Source of the DNA: Adineta ricciae
Lineage: Eukaryota > Rotifera > Eurotatoria > Adinetida > Adinetidae
Direction of reading: 5' to 3'
DNA: 64,000 nt
Assembly (NCBI GenBank): GCA_905250025.1
Contig: CAJNOJ010000054.1
Coordinates: forward strand, 310,001-374,000
Below the pieces are notes generated by a model that was not told the origin of the DNA, made no database searches, and saw only the letters and a list, made by a program, of their open reading frames with translations. Of this stretch, positions 13,004 to 26,300 are shown piece after piece. The stretch's first letter is position 1. Every line of letters begins with the position of its first letter. A program made the translations under genes and the position numbers.

Positions 13004-15956
13004 ATGGACGCCTTAATTCCGGTATTAAATAAGCTTCAAGATGTATTCAATACAGTCGGTTCGGAAAATATCCAATTACCACAAATAGTTGTTGTTGGCT
13101 CTCAGGTTTATTGGATTAGAATTAATTGATTGATTTGTTTAGACGATTTTCGTTTCATTGTAGAGTGCGGGTAAAAGTTCTGTTTTAGAAAATATCGTCG
13201 GACGGGATTTTCTCCCACGAGGTGCTGGTATTGTCACTCGACGTCCATTAACTCTTCAACTTTTCTATACCCCACCCGAAGATAAAGAAGTGCAATGTCA
13301 AAATTTGGGAGGTTGATATCCGCTGATGTTTCAAATCGATTTCAATTGAAAATTCTTTGTTTTTCTTAGTTTCCGTACCGAATGATGATGAATTTGCAAT
13401 ATTCGCCCATCTTAAAGGAAAAGTTTTTACAGATTTTAACGAAGTTCGTCAAGAAATTGAAGCAGAAACTGATCGACTTGGTGGAAAAAAGGTTTCTACC
13501 TCTCGAAAAATTTCTTTAACGTTTTTTCATTTTGTTCTATTTAGAATATCTCTCATGAGCCAATAACCTTAAAAATCTACTCCCCTAAAGTTGTCACCCT
13601 CACTTTAATCGATCTACCAGGTCTAACCAAAGTAAAACTCGACGATTCCGTTTCTTTCCAATCCATCGACATTGATCTTTCGTAGATACCAGTCGAAGAT
13701 CAGCCAGCTGACATCGAAAAACAAGTGAGAGATCTAATTATGCATTATATATCTAATCCAAACGCAATCATTCTTGCTATTACACCGGCCAACGTTGATT
13801 TTTCGACTTCTGAAGCGGTGAAATTCGCTAAGGAAGTTGACTCTGAAGGTTAATTTCTCTTCTAATATTATTATGAAAACATTGTTTTCTTTTCCATAGG
13901 ACGACGAACGTTAGCTGTCCTAACAAAACTTGATTTAATGGATCGTGGTACTGATGCTTATGATGTTCTCTGTGGAAGAGTAATTCCTGTTAAATTGGGC
14001 ATCATAGGTGTAGTCAATCGAAGTCAAGAAGATATCCATAAGAAAAAAGTATACATCCGCATCTCTATCAGTGATTAAATGACTTCTCTATCGTTTTTTT
14101 TCAGCCAATTGAGGAAGCACTTCGATACGAGTCGGCTTTTCTTCAAAAGAACTATCCATCGATTGCTAGTCGAAATGGCACACCATTTCTCGCGAAGACA
14201 TTAAATAGAGTATATAATCATTATTCTCCAGGGAGATGAGCAATACTTTTTTTTGTCTATGTTTAGTTATTGATGCATCATATTCGAGACTGTTTACCTG
14301 CATTAAAGACACGCATTAATCAAATGGTATCTCATTTTCAAGCGCTCGTCAATTCTTTTGGTGAACCAATTGAAGATAAAGTTAGAAGATGAAAATTAAC
14401 TTTCTTTGCTCAAGTTTGTCGATATTTCAGGGTAGATTATTATTGCAAATTATTACGAAATTTGCATCAAGTTACTGTGCAACAATCGAGGGAACAGCGA
14501 AGAATATCGAAGTTTCAGAATTGTACGTCGTTTCGTAATGAATCGATCGAATATCTTTGAATATCTATTTAGATGTGGTGGTGCACGAATTTGCTATATA
14601 TTTCATGAAACATTTGCACGTGCTCTCGATTCGATTAATCCATTGGATACTTTGACGACATTTGATATATTGACAGCAATAAGAAATGCAACTGTATGTT
14701 TAATATCGATAAATATTAGATCAATGATGATTGCCTTTTCTTAGGGTCCGAGACCTGCTTTGTTTGTACCAGAAGTTTCGTTTGAATTACTTGTTAAACG
14801 ACAAATCAAACGATTAGAAGATCCAGGCTTACGTTGTGTGGAACTTGTTCATGAAGAATTGCAAAGAATTATTCAACATTGCGGAGCACAAGTAAATCGT
14901 TTTCTTCTCGTTTTAGCCTGTGATAAACATTTCCTTCCAAATTTTTCAGCAAGAATTTATTCGTTTTCCTCGTCTACATGAGAAGATCGTCGATGTTGTC
15001 ACACATTTACTACGTCGTCGTTTACCCGAAACCAACCGAATGGTTGAAAATCTCGTCGGGATCGAATTAGCATATATCAATACAAAACATCCAGATTTCC
15101 ATGAAGCCGGTCTTATTCATCGAGCCTTGACTGGTGGTGATTATATTGCACCAGCAGCTTCAACATCGATGACATCTCAATCTGTTCAACCTCATACCAA
15201 ACCGCAACGCGACCCATCTCGAGGAAAAGAGAACCGAGTATGTAACACAAAAGAATTTCTTAACGTTTTCATTCGTTTGTTTATTAGAATGATGAGTCAA
15301 CATTAGGAAAAATAATTTCGAACAGTCGAAGCTTAATTCAACAGCATTTAACGGATGGTTCCGATGGAGAAGCTGTAACAAATGGTGAACAATCATCGCC
15401 ATATATGGTCAATACTGGACGTAATTCTGCAGTATCATCATCAATGGCACCGGTTGGCGATGGAGTACGTATTTCCGAGATTGATGCATCATCTCTCTTC
15501 TGCTTGTTTTCTTTAGACAACTGTTAATACTCGAAAGCTTTCACCACGTGAACAACGTGATTGTGAAGTTATTGGTAAGTCTACTCCTCGGACTTTTCTT
15601 TCTTTGGAATACGGGCTTCTGTGTTTTAGAAAAATTAATTCGTTCGTACTTTCTCATCGTTCGAAAGAATATTCAAGACAGTGTTCCCAAGGCAATCATG
15701 CATTTTCTTGTCAATTATGTCAAAGATCAATTACAAAGTGAACTTGTTGCTTCACTTTACAAAACCTCAACACATGAACACGATGAATTACTTGACGAAT
15801 CTGGTCAAATCGCTCAACGACGCAAGGATGCTCAAGAAATGCTTGAAGTACGATTCTACTCAATCGAATCTTTTAACACTTCCATTTCTTCTTCTTTAGG
15901 CATTACACAAAGCGAATCAAATCATTTCCGAAGTGCGCGAGACGCATCTTTGGTGA
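13004..15956 (+). CDS. DNM1L: dynamin-related protein 1 (mitochondrial and peroxisomal fission GTPase)
   Basis: This large GTPase assembles on mitochondria and peroxisomes and constricts them. The N-terminus [19 protein letters not shown] is nearly that of animal DRP1. The GTPase motifs are intact: G1 GSQ/SAGKSS (split by an intron at about 13108-13163), the switch I IVTRRPL, G3 DLPG at about 13615, and G4 TKLD at about 13925. The DRP1 segment [18 protein letters not shown] is present. The stalk runs through [17 protein letters not shown] and the effector domain. The last exon ends with the DRP1 tail SEVRETHLW before TGA at 15954. About a dozen introns of 45-65 bp were seen, all GT-AG. The variable B-insert (15130-15480) is Ser/Pro/Gln-rich, and there is no PH or proline-rich domain, as expected for DRP1. 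The gene converges on NDOR1. Confidence 0.95.
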
Positions 15957-16219
15957 ACCAATCGATAGATAGGATGTCTTAAGCGTCACCATTGAAATAA
16001 AATAGTCTATTTTTTTTCTTCAGACTTTATATCAAAACGCAACCTTAGATTTCGATTGTACGTGGCGTGATCAGTCAGTCTTCTTTTCTTTTGTATTTTC
16101 AAACAATCCTGTATTATTCATCATTCTTTTTCTGTGTTTGTATGTGTAACAAAAGTATCTATTCTCTCTTTTTTTATTTTAAAACAAGCAAATAAAGTAG
16201 ACAACCAACGACTGCTCTT

Positions 16220-18067
16220 CTATGACCAGGTTTCTCGCTGAAATTGTTTCGCACGTTCCAATTCACGAAGATAATCATCCGCTTGCTCGTTACTCATCTC
16301 TCCGTACTTGATGAACACTGTTTTCAATGCATCGGATATCTGTTCAGGCACTTGTTTAGCACTACCAGCAAGATATACGCGTGCATGTTTATGAGAGATC
16401 CATTCCCAAACTAAATGACCGTACTCAATGATCTTATGTTGAACATAGATCTTTTCGTCTTGATCACGAGAGTAGGCTGGAATGTAGATCAGATTTATCG
16501 AGTCTTTCAGAAGGTCATTTTCGACATAAGCGTCCTTTTTTCGATATCGACAGCCGAAGAAGAGCATATTCAATTTATCTTGGTTCAAACTTCTCTCTAA
16601 TATCCATCCACGAAATGGTGCCACACCGGTTCCAGGTCCAATCATAATAGCTGGTCGATCATCATCGATTAAATTGAATGATGTAGCTATTCGCATGAAA
16701 ATACGTTCACCTGATTGAAGTCGACATAGGTAATTACTGCACAAGCCTTCGCGATAAAGAGCTATAATTGTCTTGTAACGAACAATTGCGACCAGTAATT
16801 GTATTCGATTAGGATGAATTTTCGGGCTTGATGCAATCGAAAACGAACGTGGCCGAATGTGTGGAAATAAATCAAAGACGTATTCGAATGGAATACGTGA
16901 TGCGGTTTGAGGAAAATCTTGTAGAACTTCGACACTTGTACGTCGCGGTCGATGACAATATGTGTAAAGATCGTCCATATTTCCGGCTTGTAAAAATTCT
17001 AATAACCGTTCGCGTTCTAGCTCATCATCAGCAAACCAAACTAATTTTTCGAAGAACGATCGTGATGGGACGCGAGTTATATGCAAATAATCGCGAAATA
17101 ACTCTAAGACTGTCATTGATAGTGACGATATTTCATTCGAAGCGATGAAACGATGGTCGAGCTTATCTTCGAGGCGGAAAATACTAGCAAGAAGATGAAC
17201 CGACGCAATTGGACATTGAGGAAGAATCACAGCAACATCGCCGCATTTATACGAAAGATCGGTTTCAAATTCAAGTAGACGAACATCTTGCCAATGGTCT
17301 TCGGAGGTCACACGTGTATTCGAAATTAAAGGAACGGAAGAATAACCAGGTGGAATTTTCGGAATATTTTTTAATGTTTGCATAGTGCCACTAAAAAGAA
17401 GTGATAGTGATAGAAGACAGTTCTACAAAAAGAGTTTACTTCGATGGAATATGTGGTTCATCGGAATCAATCCATTGAATTTGATATTTACTTGGCAAAC
17501 GCTGATCAATCCTTGGTTGAAGTTCTTGACCGATTAGATCACCCAAAGCTTTCCAGAATATGCTTGTAAATGTCTGATCGATACAGCCATCCGTTCCTGC
17601 AATAATAGCAAAGAAGAGAACGTGTCAAACAATGAGAATAACTCGAACTCATTCTACCTGAAAAAAATCCTACCATGTGGATGTTGTTCATCAGCAAGCA
17701 CTTTCTCACAGATAGCTTGTGCACCTAACTGTTCCAAACGTTTTGATAATTTTTTCCCCACGAAATTAAATTTCGGATATGTTGAATCACCCAATCCAAT
17801 CAAAGCATAATGAACGTGTGACAAAACAACTGATAACGATCTTCGCATAATCAATCGCCAAAATTGTCGCATATTTTCAGGTTCTTCACCATCACCTGTT
17901 GTCGAAACAATAAAAAGATTATAAGTTCCAAGATCGTCGATCGAGGTGATCGAATCCAATGGCTGCACACGACATTGCACACCGGCAGATCGAGCCATAC
18001 ATGCAAATCGTTCGCTAACATCTTCTGCCGTACCAGTTTGACTTCCGAATAGAATATTTAGTAGCAT
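16220..18067 (-). CDS. NDOR1: NADPH-dependent diflavin oxidoreductase 1 (cytosolic Fe-S assembly)
   Basis: NDOR1 (yeast Tah18) passes electrons from NADPH through FAD and FMN to anamorsin/Dre2 in cytosolic iron-sulfur cluster assembly. Three exons are clear: 18067-17674, 17596 to about 17450, and about 17390-16220. The flavodoxin domain starts immediately with the FMN phosphate loop FGSQTGTAEDVSER and has STTGDGEEPENM and GLGDSTYPKFNFV. There is no N-terminal membrane anchor, which separates it from cytochrome P450 reductase. The FAD part carries RPRSFSIASS and GVAPFRGWILER, and the NADPH part carries LFFGCRYRKKDAYVENDL. The C-terminus ends in an aromatic residue near the tail (ETWS), as is usual for stacking on FAD. 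Total length, near 570 residues, matches the family. TTTCTGTTAG lies 6 nt before the ATG. It is divergent from the CCHCR1-like gene. Confidence 0.92.
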
Positions 18068-18744
18068 CGTTATCTAACAGAAAACAAAAGATATGGTTTT
18101 GTTCTGCTTTTCATCAGCCATTCTTCATCCCCATGTGGACACGAGAGAATGAAAGAGAGGAAAGAAAGAAAGAAAAAGAAAAATGAGCGATAGGAGAAAG
18201 AACGATATGAAGACAAACTTCATTCGCATTTCTGTAAGTAAAGGCAGCAGTGGAGCGAGAAAAAGAAAGGTGAAATAAATCTTAAAGTTGATGCCCGAAC
18301 ACAGACGAAGAAAAGAGAAAGTTGTAATGAGATGTCATAGAACGATGAACTCATTGGTTTCCACACCTAAAAGTCAACGTCGTTTCTCATATTCTCGAAA
18401 TCACAATCATTAGGACAGGTACATGGAAATATCTTCATCAAAAACTTGTTTTCTTTGCCTTCCTTGACATCTTGTTAGCAGTCATTAGTAAAAAAACACA
18501 CAACCATTTTTTCCTCCTCATAGCAACGGGAAATATAGGCCCAGAGCAAATGAATAGCAACCAATCTACGTCTTTCTCGTTCAACACTTCTCTGATTAGA
18601 CGGTCTTTTTTTGCAAATAGAATTTACAATTCTATTATCGTTATCATTAGACATTATATACATATTTATTTTGTAGCTAACCTTGCCTTATTTTCATTCG
18701 AAAAAAAAGATTGATTCTTCTAGATGTTCGACTAGAGGACCGAT
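18068..18744. promoter_or_regulatory. divergent upstream region of NDOR1 and CCHCR1-like gene, with a minimal uORF
   Basis: No gene is seen. A purine-rich run lies at 18140-18200. A pyrimidine-rich tract ends TTCTTCTAG at 18722. A four-codon upstream ORF (ATG TTC GAC TAG, 18724-18735) follows it and closes 9 nt before the CCHCR1-like ATG at 18745. If the leader includes it, it could damp translation. Confidence 0.4.
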
Positions 18745-21107
18745 ATGACGAGTTCACCTAGTCCTAGTATGCTCCTTTTGCCACCATCAGCATTTCAATC
18801 GACACTATCATTTCATTCGACAAGTGAACGAGATAATCAAACAACAACAGTTCATGAACAACTCGAACAGTTACAAGTGGAAATTGGACGATTAAGAACG
18901 AATAATGAAGCTCTTAAAACATCTGGTCGAGGTAAAGAAACAAAAATGACGGCAAACGTTTTCTTTTTCAAGTTTTCCGTTTATGTTCAGATTTACTCGA
19001 ACGCGCACCTCCATTGATCAATTTACCTCGCCGTTCAAATATTGTTCAAGAAACACTTGAAGATATTATTCAACAACAAGCAACTGAAATCGAACGCTTA
19101 CGTCACGAACTCGAACGTGAAAAGTCACGTTGTTTGCTTGCTATCAATGATGTTGAACAAACATTACGCACAAAAGAGTTATCTTGGCAAGCAAAACTGA
19201 ACGAATTCGAAATTCGTTCAGCTGAATTGCAGAAAGTTCGAAAAGAAAAACTTTACTATGAACAATTGTTATCCTCACAACAATCATTAACATCGACGGA
19301 TGTTCTCAATACGAAATTATCGCAACAACTTGAACAACGCGAAAAAGAAAACGCGGCATTGAATGACGAGATGCGACTATTGAATTTAAGGTGAAATCGC
19401 TCATTAAGAAACGAAACTTGACAAAAACAAGAGTCTATTTTTAGATTAACATCGATGAATGATGTATTGACTTTACAAGAAGAAAAACTTGAACAAACAA
19501 CGTCGAATAATACCGAAAAACGTCAGTCACTTTTGAATTGTTGGCGAACAAAAGTGTATGATTTACTCATGCAATTAAAGTCGATGGAATTGATCCTGAA
19601 GAATAATAGTAGTAAATTTTCAAATGGTAAGAACGAAATTGATGTTAAATAGAAGAACTTTTGTGTTTTCGTCTGCGAAACTTTACAGATGCGTTTGAAA
19701 AATGTACGAAGTATTCGCTTTGTTCAAGGAGAGAATTTTACACACGACAATAGCAGTCGGTACTCATGATAGGAAATCAAATATGAGATAAACGAAATAG
19801 TACGTACGATAGATTCGACGCAGCTAAAAATATCTCGTTTTTAGATATTGAACAGTTACAAGGCAAAGTTACTGAACTTCTTCATGAAAATAAACTTCTC
19901 CAAACTCAATACGACGAACGAAAGATTCACATTCAGTATGTGGAAATACACTTTCACTTTTTCTCGGATAAATTTTCACTTCTTCTACAGATATTTGGAA
20001 TCGAAACTACATCAATCAGATTCAAACTTAAGCTTAATTCTCGACGAAAACACATCTCTCAAACAACGTCTTCAATCCTATGAGTACACCGAGCAAGTCA
20101 TTCGTGAAATGTTGGTAAAATTCACAACTAATCCTCGCTATGACGATCTATTCAAAACTATCAACAAAACTCTGTCAATCTACGAGCAGCGTCTCGGCTA
20201 CATCAACAAACGTTTTCTTGTCCTTCAAACATTATTCAATCGTCAACTATTATCCCTCTCATCGAAACAACACGTTACCATTGCAATACAAACAGAAGAT
20301 GAAGAATATCTGGATTTGTCCTTGCTCGAACGGGAGTTGAAAACAGTCTCTCATGAACGCGATTTACTCGCGCATAAACTCGATGAAGAATACAAACATT
20401 CGAAAGCTCGCGCAGAGCAATTGGACGAGAAATACCGAGAAGAGATAAGTATTAATAAAGAGAAATTGATCATGATGCAATTGGTATCGGAAAAGAACAC
20501 AAATACGATTCAAATCTATGAAACAACATTAATGGAAAAAGATAAACAATTGAAAGAAATAACTGAAAAATGGAACGATGAACAGCAGAAACAAACAGAT
20601 CAGTTGGGATTGCTAAAACGAGAGTTCGAAGTAAGATGAACATATTTTTCTGCTCTCGGAAGAAGATATTCGCTGTTTAGGAAAGAGAACAAACGATACT
20701 GAGTGAAAGAGATGATTTAGAAAAACAATTAAATGAAGCAAAACGTGAACAAGCAAAGTTCGCAGCTAACTGCCGGTAAACTTTCGTTATTTTTTTCTTT
20801 TGCAAAACTCGTTTCTTCTTGCTTCCTTAGTCAAATGGAACGCACAACAACTCGTGAAAAGGAGCGTTGGCAACGGCAAATAGCTGATGCTCAATTACGC
20901 TCTGATGCTGAAATCGATAAACTGACAAAACGCATAATGACACTCGAACGTGAACGAAACTTGCTAATGAAAACGATTCATCAAGAGAAATCTCATTCAC
21001 TCTCGGATGACGGTGATTTGCACCATTTAGTATCCGAAATTCGACAATTAGCCAGTCAAGCACTGGATGAATCGAGTGACGAAGAAGAAACAAAGAAAAT
21101 TTTATAG
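18745..21107 (+). CDS. CCHCR1-like: coiled-coil alpha-helical rod protein 1-like
   Basis: This is an almost wholly coiled-coil protein of roughly 600 residues after splicing. A short Ser/Pro-rich head (MTSSPSPSM) is followed by long heptad stretches. Exons: 18745-18931, from 18993, from 19445, from 19847 and 19991, 20682 and 20831-21107. The C-terminal third resembles vertebrate CCHCR1: DLEKQLNEAKREQAKFAANC, then REKERWQRQ and LTKRIMTLERERNLLM, followed by the short helix LVSEIRQLASQAL. CCHCR1 is a centrosome and P-body component. A plain coiled coil can mimic many families; the call rests on the NEA(R/K)REhAK and LERERNLL segments, so a search is needed to be sure. The internal exon structure around 19630-19850 is uncertain. 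Confidence 0.62.
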
Positions 21108-21818
21108 AAGAGCCAACAATTCGATGTAGCGTAGTTGTTATCTTTGAATTATTCAAATCTCTCTTTTGTTATACAAGATTTTACGATAAATTTTCTAAAA
21201 TCAATAAATCACGTGTGTCATATCGAATTTCTCTTTCATGATAACAAAACTCTCGTATGACATCAGATACTTCGACTGGGAAAAAATAATTTTCTTTGCT
21301 GATTCTGTAACGAATTCTTCGTTTCGCACCCAAATATTGCACAATCTCTATTCGTTTTCAAAATATGATTTAGATGAAAAAAATGCTACTGGCACGGTCC
21401 GAAACCAATACCAAATACGCTACTAAACATATGCTGAAGGGCCATATCTCCGCACACTTTTCTATTATAAATTCTATCCATATAACTATCAGTAGCGATT
21501 TGGTATTACACGACCGTAATTTTTTTTTTGTCATATTGGATCATAAAAGCTAAAAATATCTCTATGTATTAACGCCAGCAATAATTTAATCCGTTTTTTT
21601 GTGATCACATGCATTGGTAGACATGAGAAGCTATAAGTCAAACTAAGAATGGTGATCAGTGATGCACATCGAAGCATTCACTCATTTATAAGGTATATCC
21701 TATTCTTTCGTCTCTCTACAAAATAATATTCGAATCACTCATCTTTATTCAGTTACAAATAATATTAAATTCTTACTCAAAGGCGTTGAAGTTACAATTT
21801 GACAGAGTTTTCACCGCG
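21108..21818. other. intergenic, no gene seen
   Basis: This AT-rich DNA contains the 3' end of the coiled-coil gene (AATAAA at about 21204) and the upstream region of the next gene. Open frames here start at non-ATG codons and show no family features. A TTTGACAG acceptor-like site (about 21798-21805) lies 13 nt before the ATG at 21819. Confidence 0.5.
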
Positions 21819-23168
21819 ATGGATAAGAAAAACGACAAACATGGTGAAAATAAAGAGGAAAATTTCCTTGTGAAAACAGCTTATACTATTCGAGCAAAAT
21901 TACGTTTAACACGAAAGAAAAGAGAGAGAGATGATAAATCCAAGTCAACATCAATTGACAAAACTGACTCCGCTACATCATCCGCTGACGAAGTTGATCC
22001 ATCGAAATCAACACTAAGTACATTTTCTCCTTCAGGTATTTATCTTTAAACAAAACTCGACGTTTTCTATCTCTTACAATAACAATCTTTTGTACAGGTA
22101 ATCAAAACAATAATACATGTGATATAGACAAGGATAAGAATCCAGCGGCAAAAGATTCAGTCGCAAAGGCGGTGAACAAGAAGCGTAATGAGATACTTTA
22201 GTTATGTAGAATAGCGTCTTTCGAAAAAACTGTTTCATTTAGCACCAACTGCGGACAAAGCGACGTCAGAATTGAAGAATCACGATACAGTCCATCTTTC
22301 ATTTTATGGTTTGTGGATATACATTCGAGCGAAGGAATTTGTCATTTGGTTTTTTTAATAGGAATCCAAACTGTTGGTGATTTACTCGATCGAATCGATG
22401 AAGTAATCGAAGGCGCAAAAATAATTATCGAAGGTAATACAGGTAAAACAAGTCTTACTATCCAGGACAATACACCAAGACCTCGGCCGCCTCCTTCTTC
22501 TGCCGATCTGGATAAAAAACAACCGAACAAATCCGAAGGCAGCAGCACAGAAAAACGTCCGGCGGAAGCAAGCGATCAAGAAGGCAAAGAAAACGACGAA
22601 CCAATACGTATCGATTACAATGAAATACACACTATCGAAGATTTACTTGCTCGAGTCTACAAGCAGCCAGGCAGTCGAAAAGTTATTCTAGAAAATGCGC
22701 CTGACGACGATGAATCAGTTCTTATTGAAAAGAAAACCAGTTCAACTGAACCTGCCAATCCACCAACAACATCAAACGACAATGATGAGTCTTCCGGTCC
22801 GCCAAAAAGTATTTTGAAAACAAGTCAAGATCCGTCATCATTAGACACGTCGACGAAAGTGTCCTCATTTCAAGATGATCAAATTCATGTGAATATTGAA
22901 GGTGTACAAAGTGTCAACGAGCTTTTAGATCGCGTCGACGAAGCTGTTCAAAGTGTCCCAGTCGTACTCAAAAAAACAAGTACGCAAGGAAAACCAGGTG
23001 AAAACAGTCATATACGCATTATTTTCCTAATTAATCACTTTTTTTCATGCAGAATCATCATTACCTGACGAAAAACAACAAAATGAAACAACGGCCATCG
23101 AACCAAACCCGCCTTTGTCTACAAATGATGAGAACGAAAGTTCAAGTGAGAAAACAAATACTTTCTAA
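21819..23168 (+). CDS. disordered acidic protein with three copies of a 30-residue strand-helix-strand motif
   Basis: I do not recognise this gene. Five exons (21819-22035, 22098-22184, 22243-22308, 22362-22997, 23053-23168) join in frame to give 373 residues. Most of the chain is charged, Ser/Pro/Asp-rich and probably disordered. Three similar blocks stand out at about residues 118-147, 205-235 and 298-327. Their cores are GIQTVGDLLDRIDEV, EIHTIEDLLARVYKQ and GVQSVNELLDRVDEA. Each is preceded by a short beta-like stretch (VHLSFY, IRIDYN, IHVNIE) and followed by a hydrophobic strand (KIIIE, KVILE, PVVLKK). No signal peptide or membrane segment is visible. It is tail-to-tail with COG1. The motif may be a linear binding module or a small repeated fold; no function can be assigned. 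Confidence 0.7.
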
Positions 23169-23351
23169 GGAAACAAACAGAAATTCGTATAACATTTTAA
23201 TCAAACACAACTACAACTTAATTATATATTTCTCTCTTTCATTTGTTTTTTGTTCTTGAAATTATAACAGAAATAAAATAAGTTGAAAATGATCCGAAAG
23301 AACACATATCACATAAGAGAAACAAACGATCCGATGGCAATGTTCGATTTC

Positions 23352-26300
23352 CTATTTAACCATATTTTGAAACCATTTCGAATAGTAAGTCGCGACTTCC
23401 GCCACATTCGTCGTCAATGGGCGAAACGAACCTGAATTAGAATCATTGCTTGTTTGATGATGTTCCTGTTGGTGAATCATATCCGTTTTCACAACGTTTC
23501 CCTTCGATACAATTGCTTTGTTAGTTGATGTTGAAGGAAGATTCGTAGCGATCGGAAGTAATGAAAACCTCTGTGAACATGAAGATAATGACAGAATGTT
23601 ATTCGTTTCTTGCGTATTCATTGTCAATGGTTTCGCTGGAATCAGACGATCGTTCGTAATCAACGGTCCAAATAAAAGCTAGATGAAAGGAAGAACACGG
23701 TTTTTTTTAATGTAAACGTCTTAACGCTTACTGAAGAACGCGGAACAATTTTCTGTAAATGCGCTTGCATATATGGAGAAAGAACGTTTAAATCAAATGG
23801 ATCGATTTCATTTTCAATAGTTTCGATTAGTTTCGAAAAACGTTCATTGATATCTTTGGTTATCTGTATGAAAAATGTCAATTGAAAATATGTTCGAATG
23901 TTGATAGAAACTTACTGTCGAATTATCTTTACGTTCGAGTAACATGTGTACAAAGCGAAGATCGTAAACGATTTGAATGACTCGGGTCTGAATACGTTTA
24001 ACATTCGCTCGTTTTTCACTCTCACTTGACCACCAGGATTCGTAAACGTTCAAAAATGTTAGTAACAAACGATAGGACATTTCCAGAGACAATTCCCTAC
24101 AAACAAAAAGACGTAGACATTCGAAGTAAAACTTGTGTTTCATTACTTGTCAAGACCATGAGCCAACGCTTGGTTGATTTGTTGACAAGAATAGAATAGG
24201 AGTTCTTCGATGAATGGTGTGCAATACATTGGAACACGAATCAGACTCTTGTATGTTTTATCACTTTCGAGACTTTCTTCAATTTCGATCTCATCCCAAA
24301 TCTAGTTGAAATCAAGTGAATATTAGAGATTTTCTAAGCAGAATATTACCAAGGTTGGCATATCGTCGAGAAACGTCAATAGTTTATTTCGCAAGTGCAT
24401 GTCAATATTAGCACTTAAGTGAATAATCCATTGTCTAGGAAAAGTTTTCGAAACAGTTAGAGTAAATTGAAGAAAGGAAACGTTTTACTTGAATAAATCG
24501 ATATGAGTGGTCATGAACATTTCACGTGTTTTTAACCATGAAGTTTTTTCAGTCTAAACCGAACAAATTCGTGATTGGATCAGATAAAATATTCTTATTT
24601 ATTTACTTTCTCCAACGTTCGTTTAGGTTGAGAGATTCCTCGCATTTTTCTGTAATTAGACAATCAAGAATGAGACAAAGAACGTGAATTGAGTTTTTAC
24701 CTATCCAGCGCTGGACTACTAGTAGCATCATTAGCATTATTCATGACTAATTCAAGTGCATTTTTGAGATTCTTGCAAATAATTGGAATTGCTCGAGCAC
24801 ATGAGCCCAGCCAAACCAAACTAAACTCAAAACTCCAATTTTGCAATCTTCCTCATGCCATACAATCTTACCTCGTTAAAGTTCGCTCCTCGTCTCCAAC
24901 TTTCTCGTTATCATTCGCGATTTGTTTTAAGTGTGCGAGAAATCTAAACGACAATCAAATCAAACGAGTCAAAACTCAGTTCGACTTACGCTGTGCAAAA
25001 TTGAATCACACATTCTTCCAAATGTTCTTCAACAAAGCCACTATCCGAATACATCGATTGGTTAGTATTGGTTGTCGATAAGATCGAATCCGATGGAGTA
25101 GAGTTTGATGAACCATCAGCAACAGAGAATTCATTGACATCGTCAAGAACTTGACGTAACTCATCGTCTAATTCTCGACATAAGCTAAAAATCCAGATCA
25201 AAACAATGATGCAATGCTTGGCAAAGTTACTTTTGAAGATCCATTGATATTGCGACAGCTTTTAGAGAAAATTTGGCATCACCAATCGGTGTACGACTTG
25301 TCGATGGTGTCCAAACGTAATCACTTGGAATATTATTATCCACATTGCTCCAAATATAGTCCAAAACATTGAATTCCAATGACGACCTAAACGACAATCT
25401 CGAATTTCGCGTCGATCTCAACTGATCAATAGGTACTTGTCAGTTTTGTTGACCGATTTCTGAAATCCTTCGAGACATTGTTCGATCTTTTGTACTGCTG
25501 TTTGATTAAATTGATCGAATCGAGCGTGAAGTACTTGCTAATAATTCTCAAAATCGATCGAAACAATATCTTTAATCTGCTTACTTTCGCACGTGCACGT
25601 AATTCCACCTTGATCAAATCATTCCACAGTCGGATTTCTTTATCATTTCCATTTAATAGACGATTACAAACGATTCTCCATTGCTGCATACGTTCTTCGG
25701 CTAACAATGATACAAGACTTGTTTTCAGATGAAGCAATGCTTTTAATGACGTGACCCGATTAAGCAAAACACCTAAACCTGTCTTCACAAGATCTAACGC
25801 CCTAAAAATATGAAAGTAAGACGTGGAAATGTCATTGATTGGCTGTCTGCTTACTGGTGTAACCATTTTTCAACAATAGTCTGAACGAGTTCTTGTTGCC
25901 GAGATTCGAATTCACTCAGATCAACCGGATCACAATCTAGAATGAAGCTTCGTTCGAAGCTCGATTATCACATCAACAGACGATTTACTTTTTAAAAATG
26001 TTTCCTGCATATTCAACATTTGTTGTTGTTCTATTGATAAGATTGTTTTCGACACAACATTATTATTTTTCTGATCATTGGATGCATTATAATACGTTAA
26101 GACATGTGTTTTTAGTTGATCATATTTATCTAGAAAGTCAAACGAAGAAAGATGTTGGATCGAAAGATCTTGTCGTTGTCATACCAGTAGTATTATCATT
26201 TTTACTGAAGAGAATATCTAATTGAAAGATAGTATTGATAAAAAGAACGACTAATTGTCGAACAGTATCCTTCGAAGCTTGTTCTGAATACAAAAGACAA

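Noticed and set aside
21786-21818. Upstream extension of the three-motif protein
   Set aside because: The frame is open, but the codon at 21786 is TTG; the first ATG is at 21819.
24689-25081. 130-codon plus-strand frame within COG1
   Set aside because: It is antisense to COG1 exons and introns, and its start is not an ATG.
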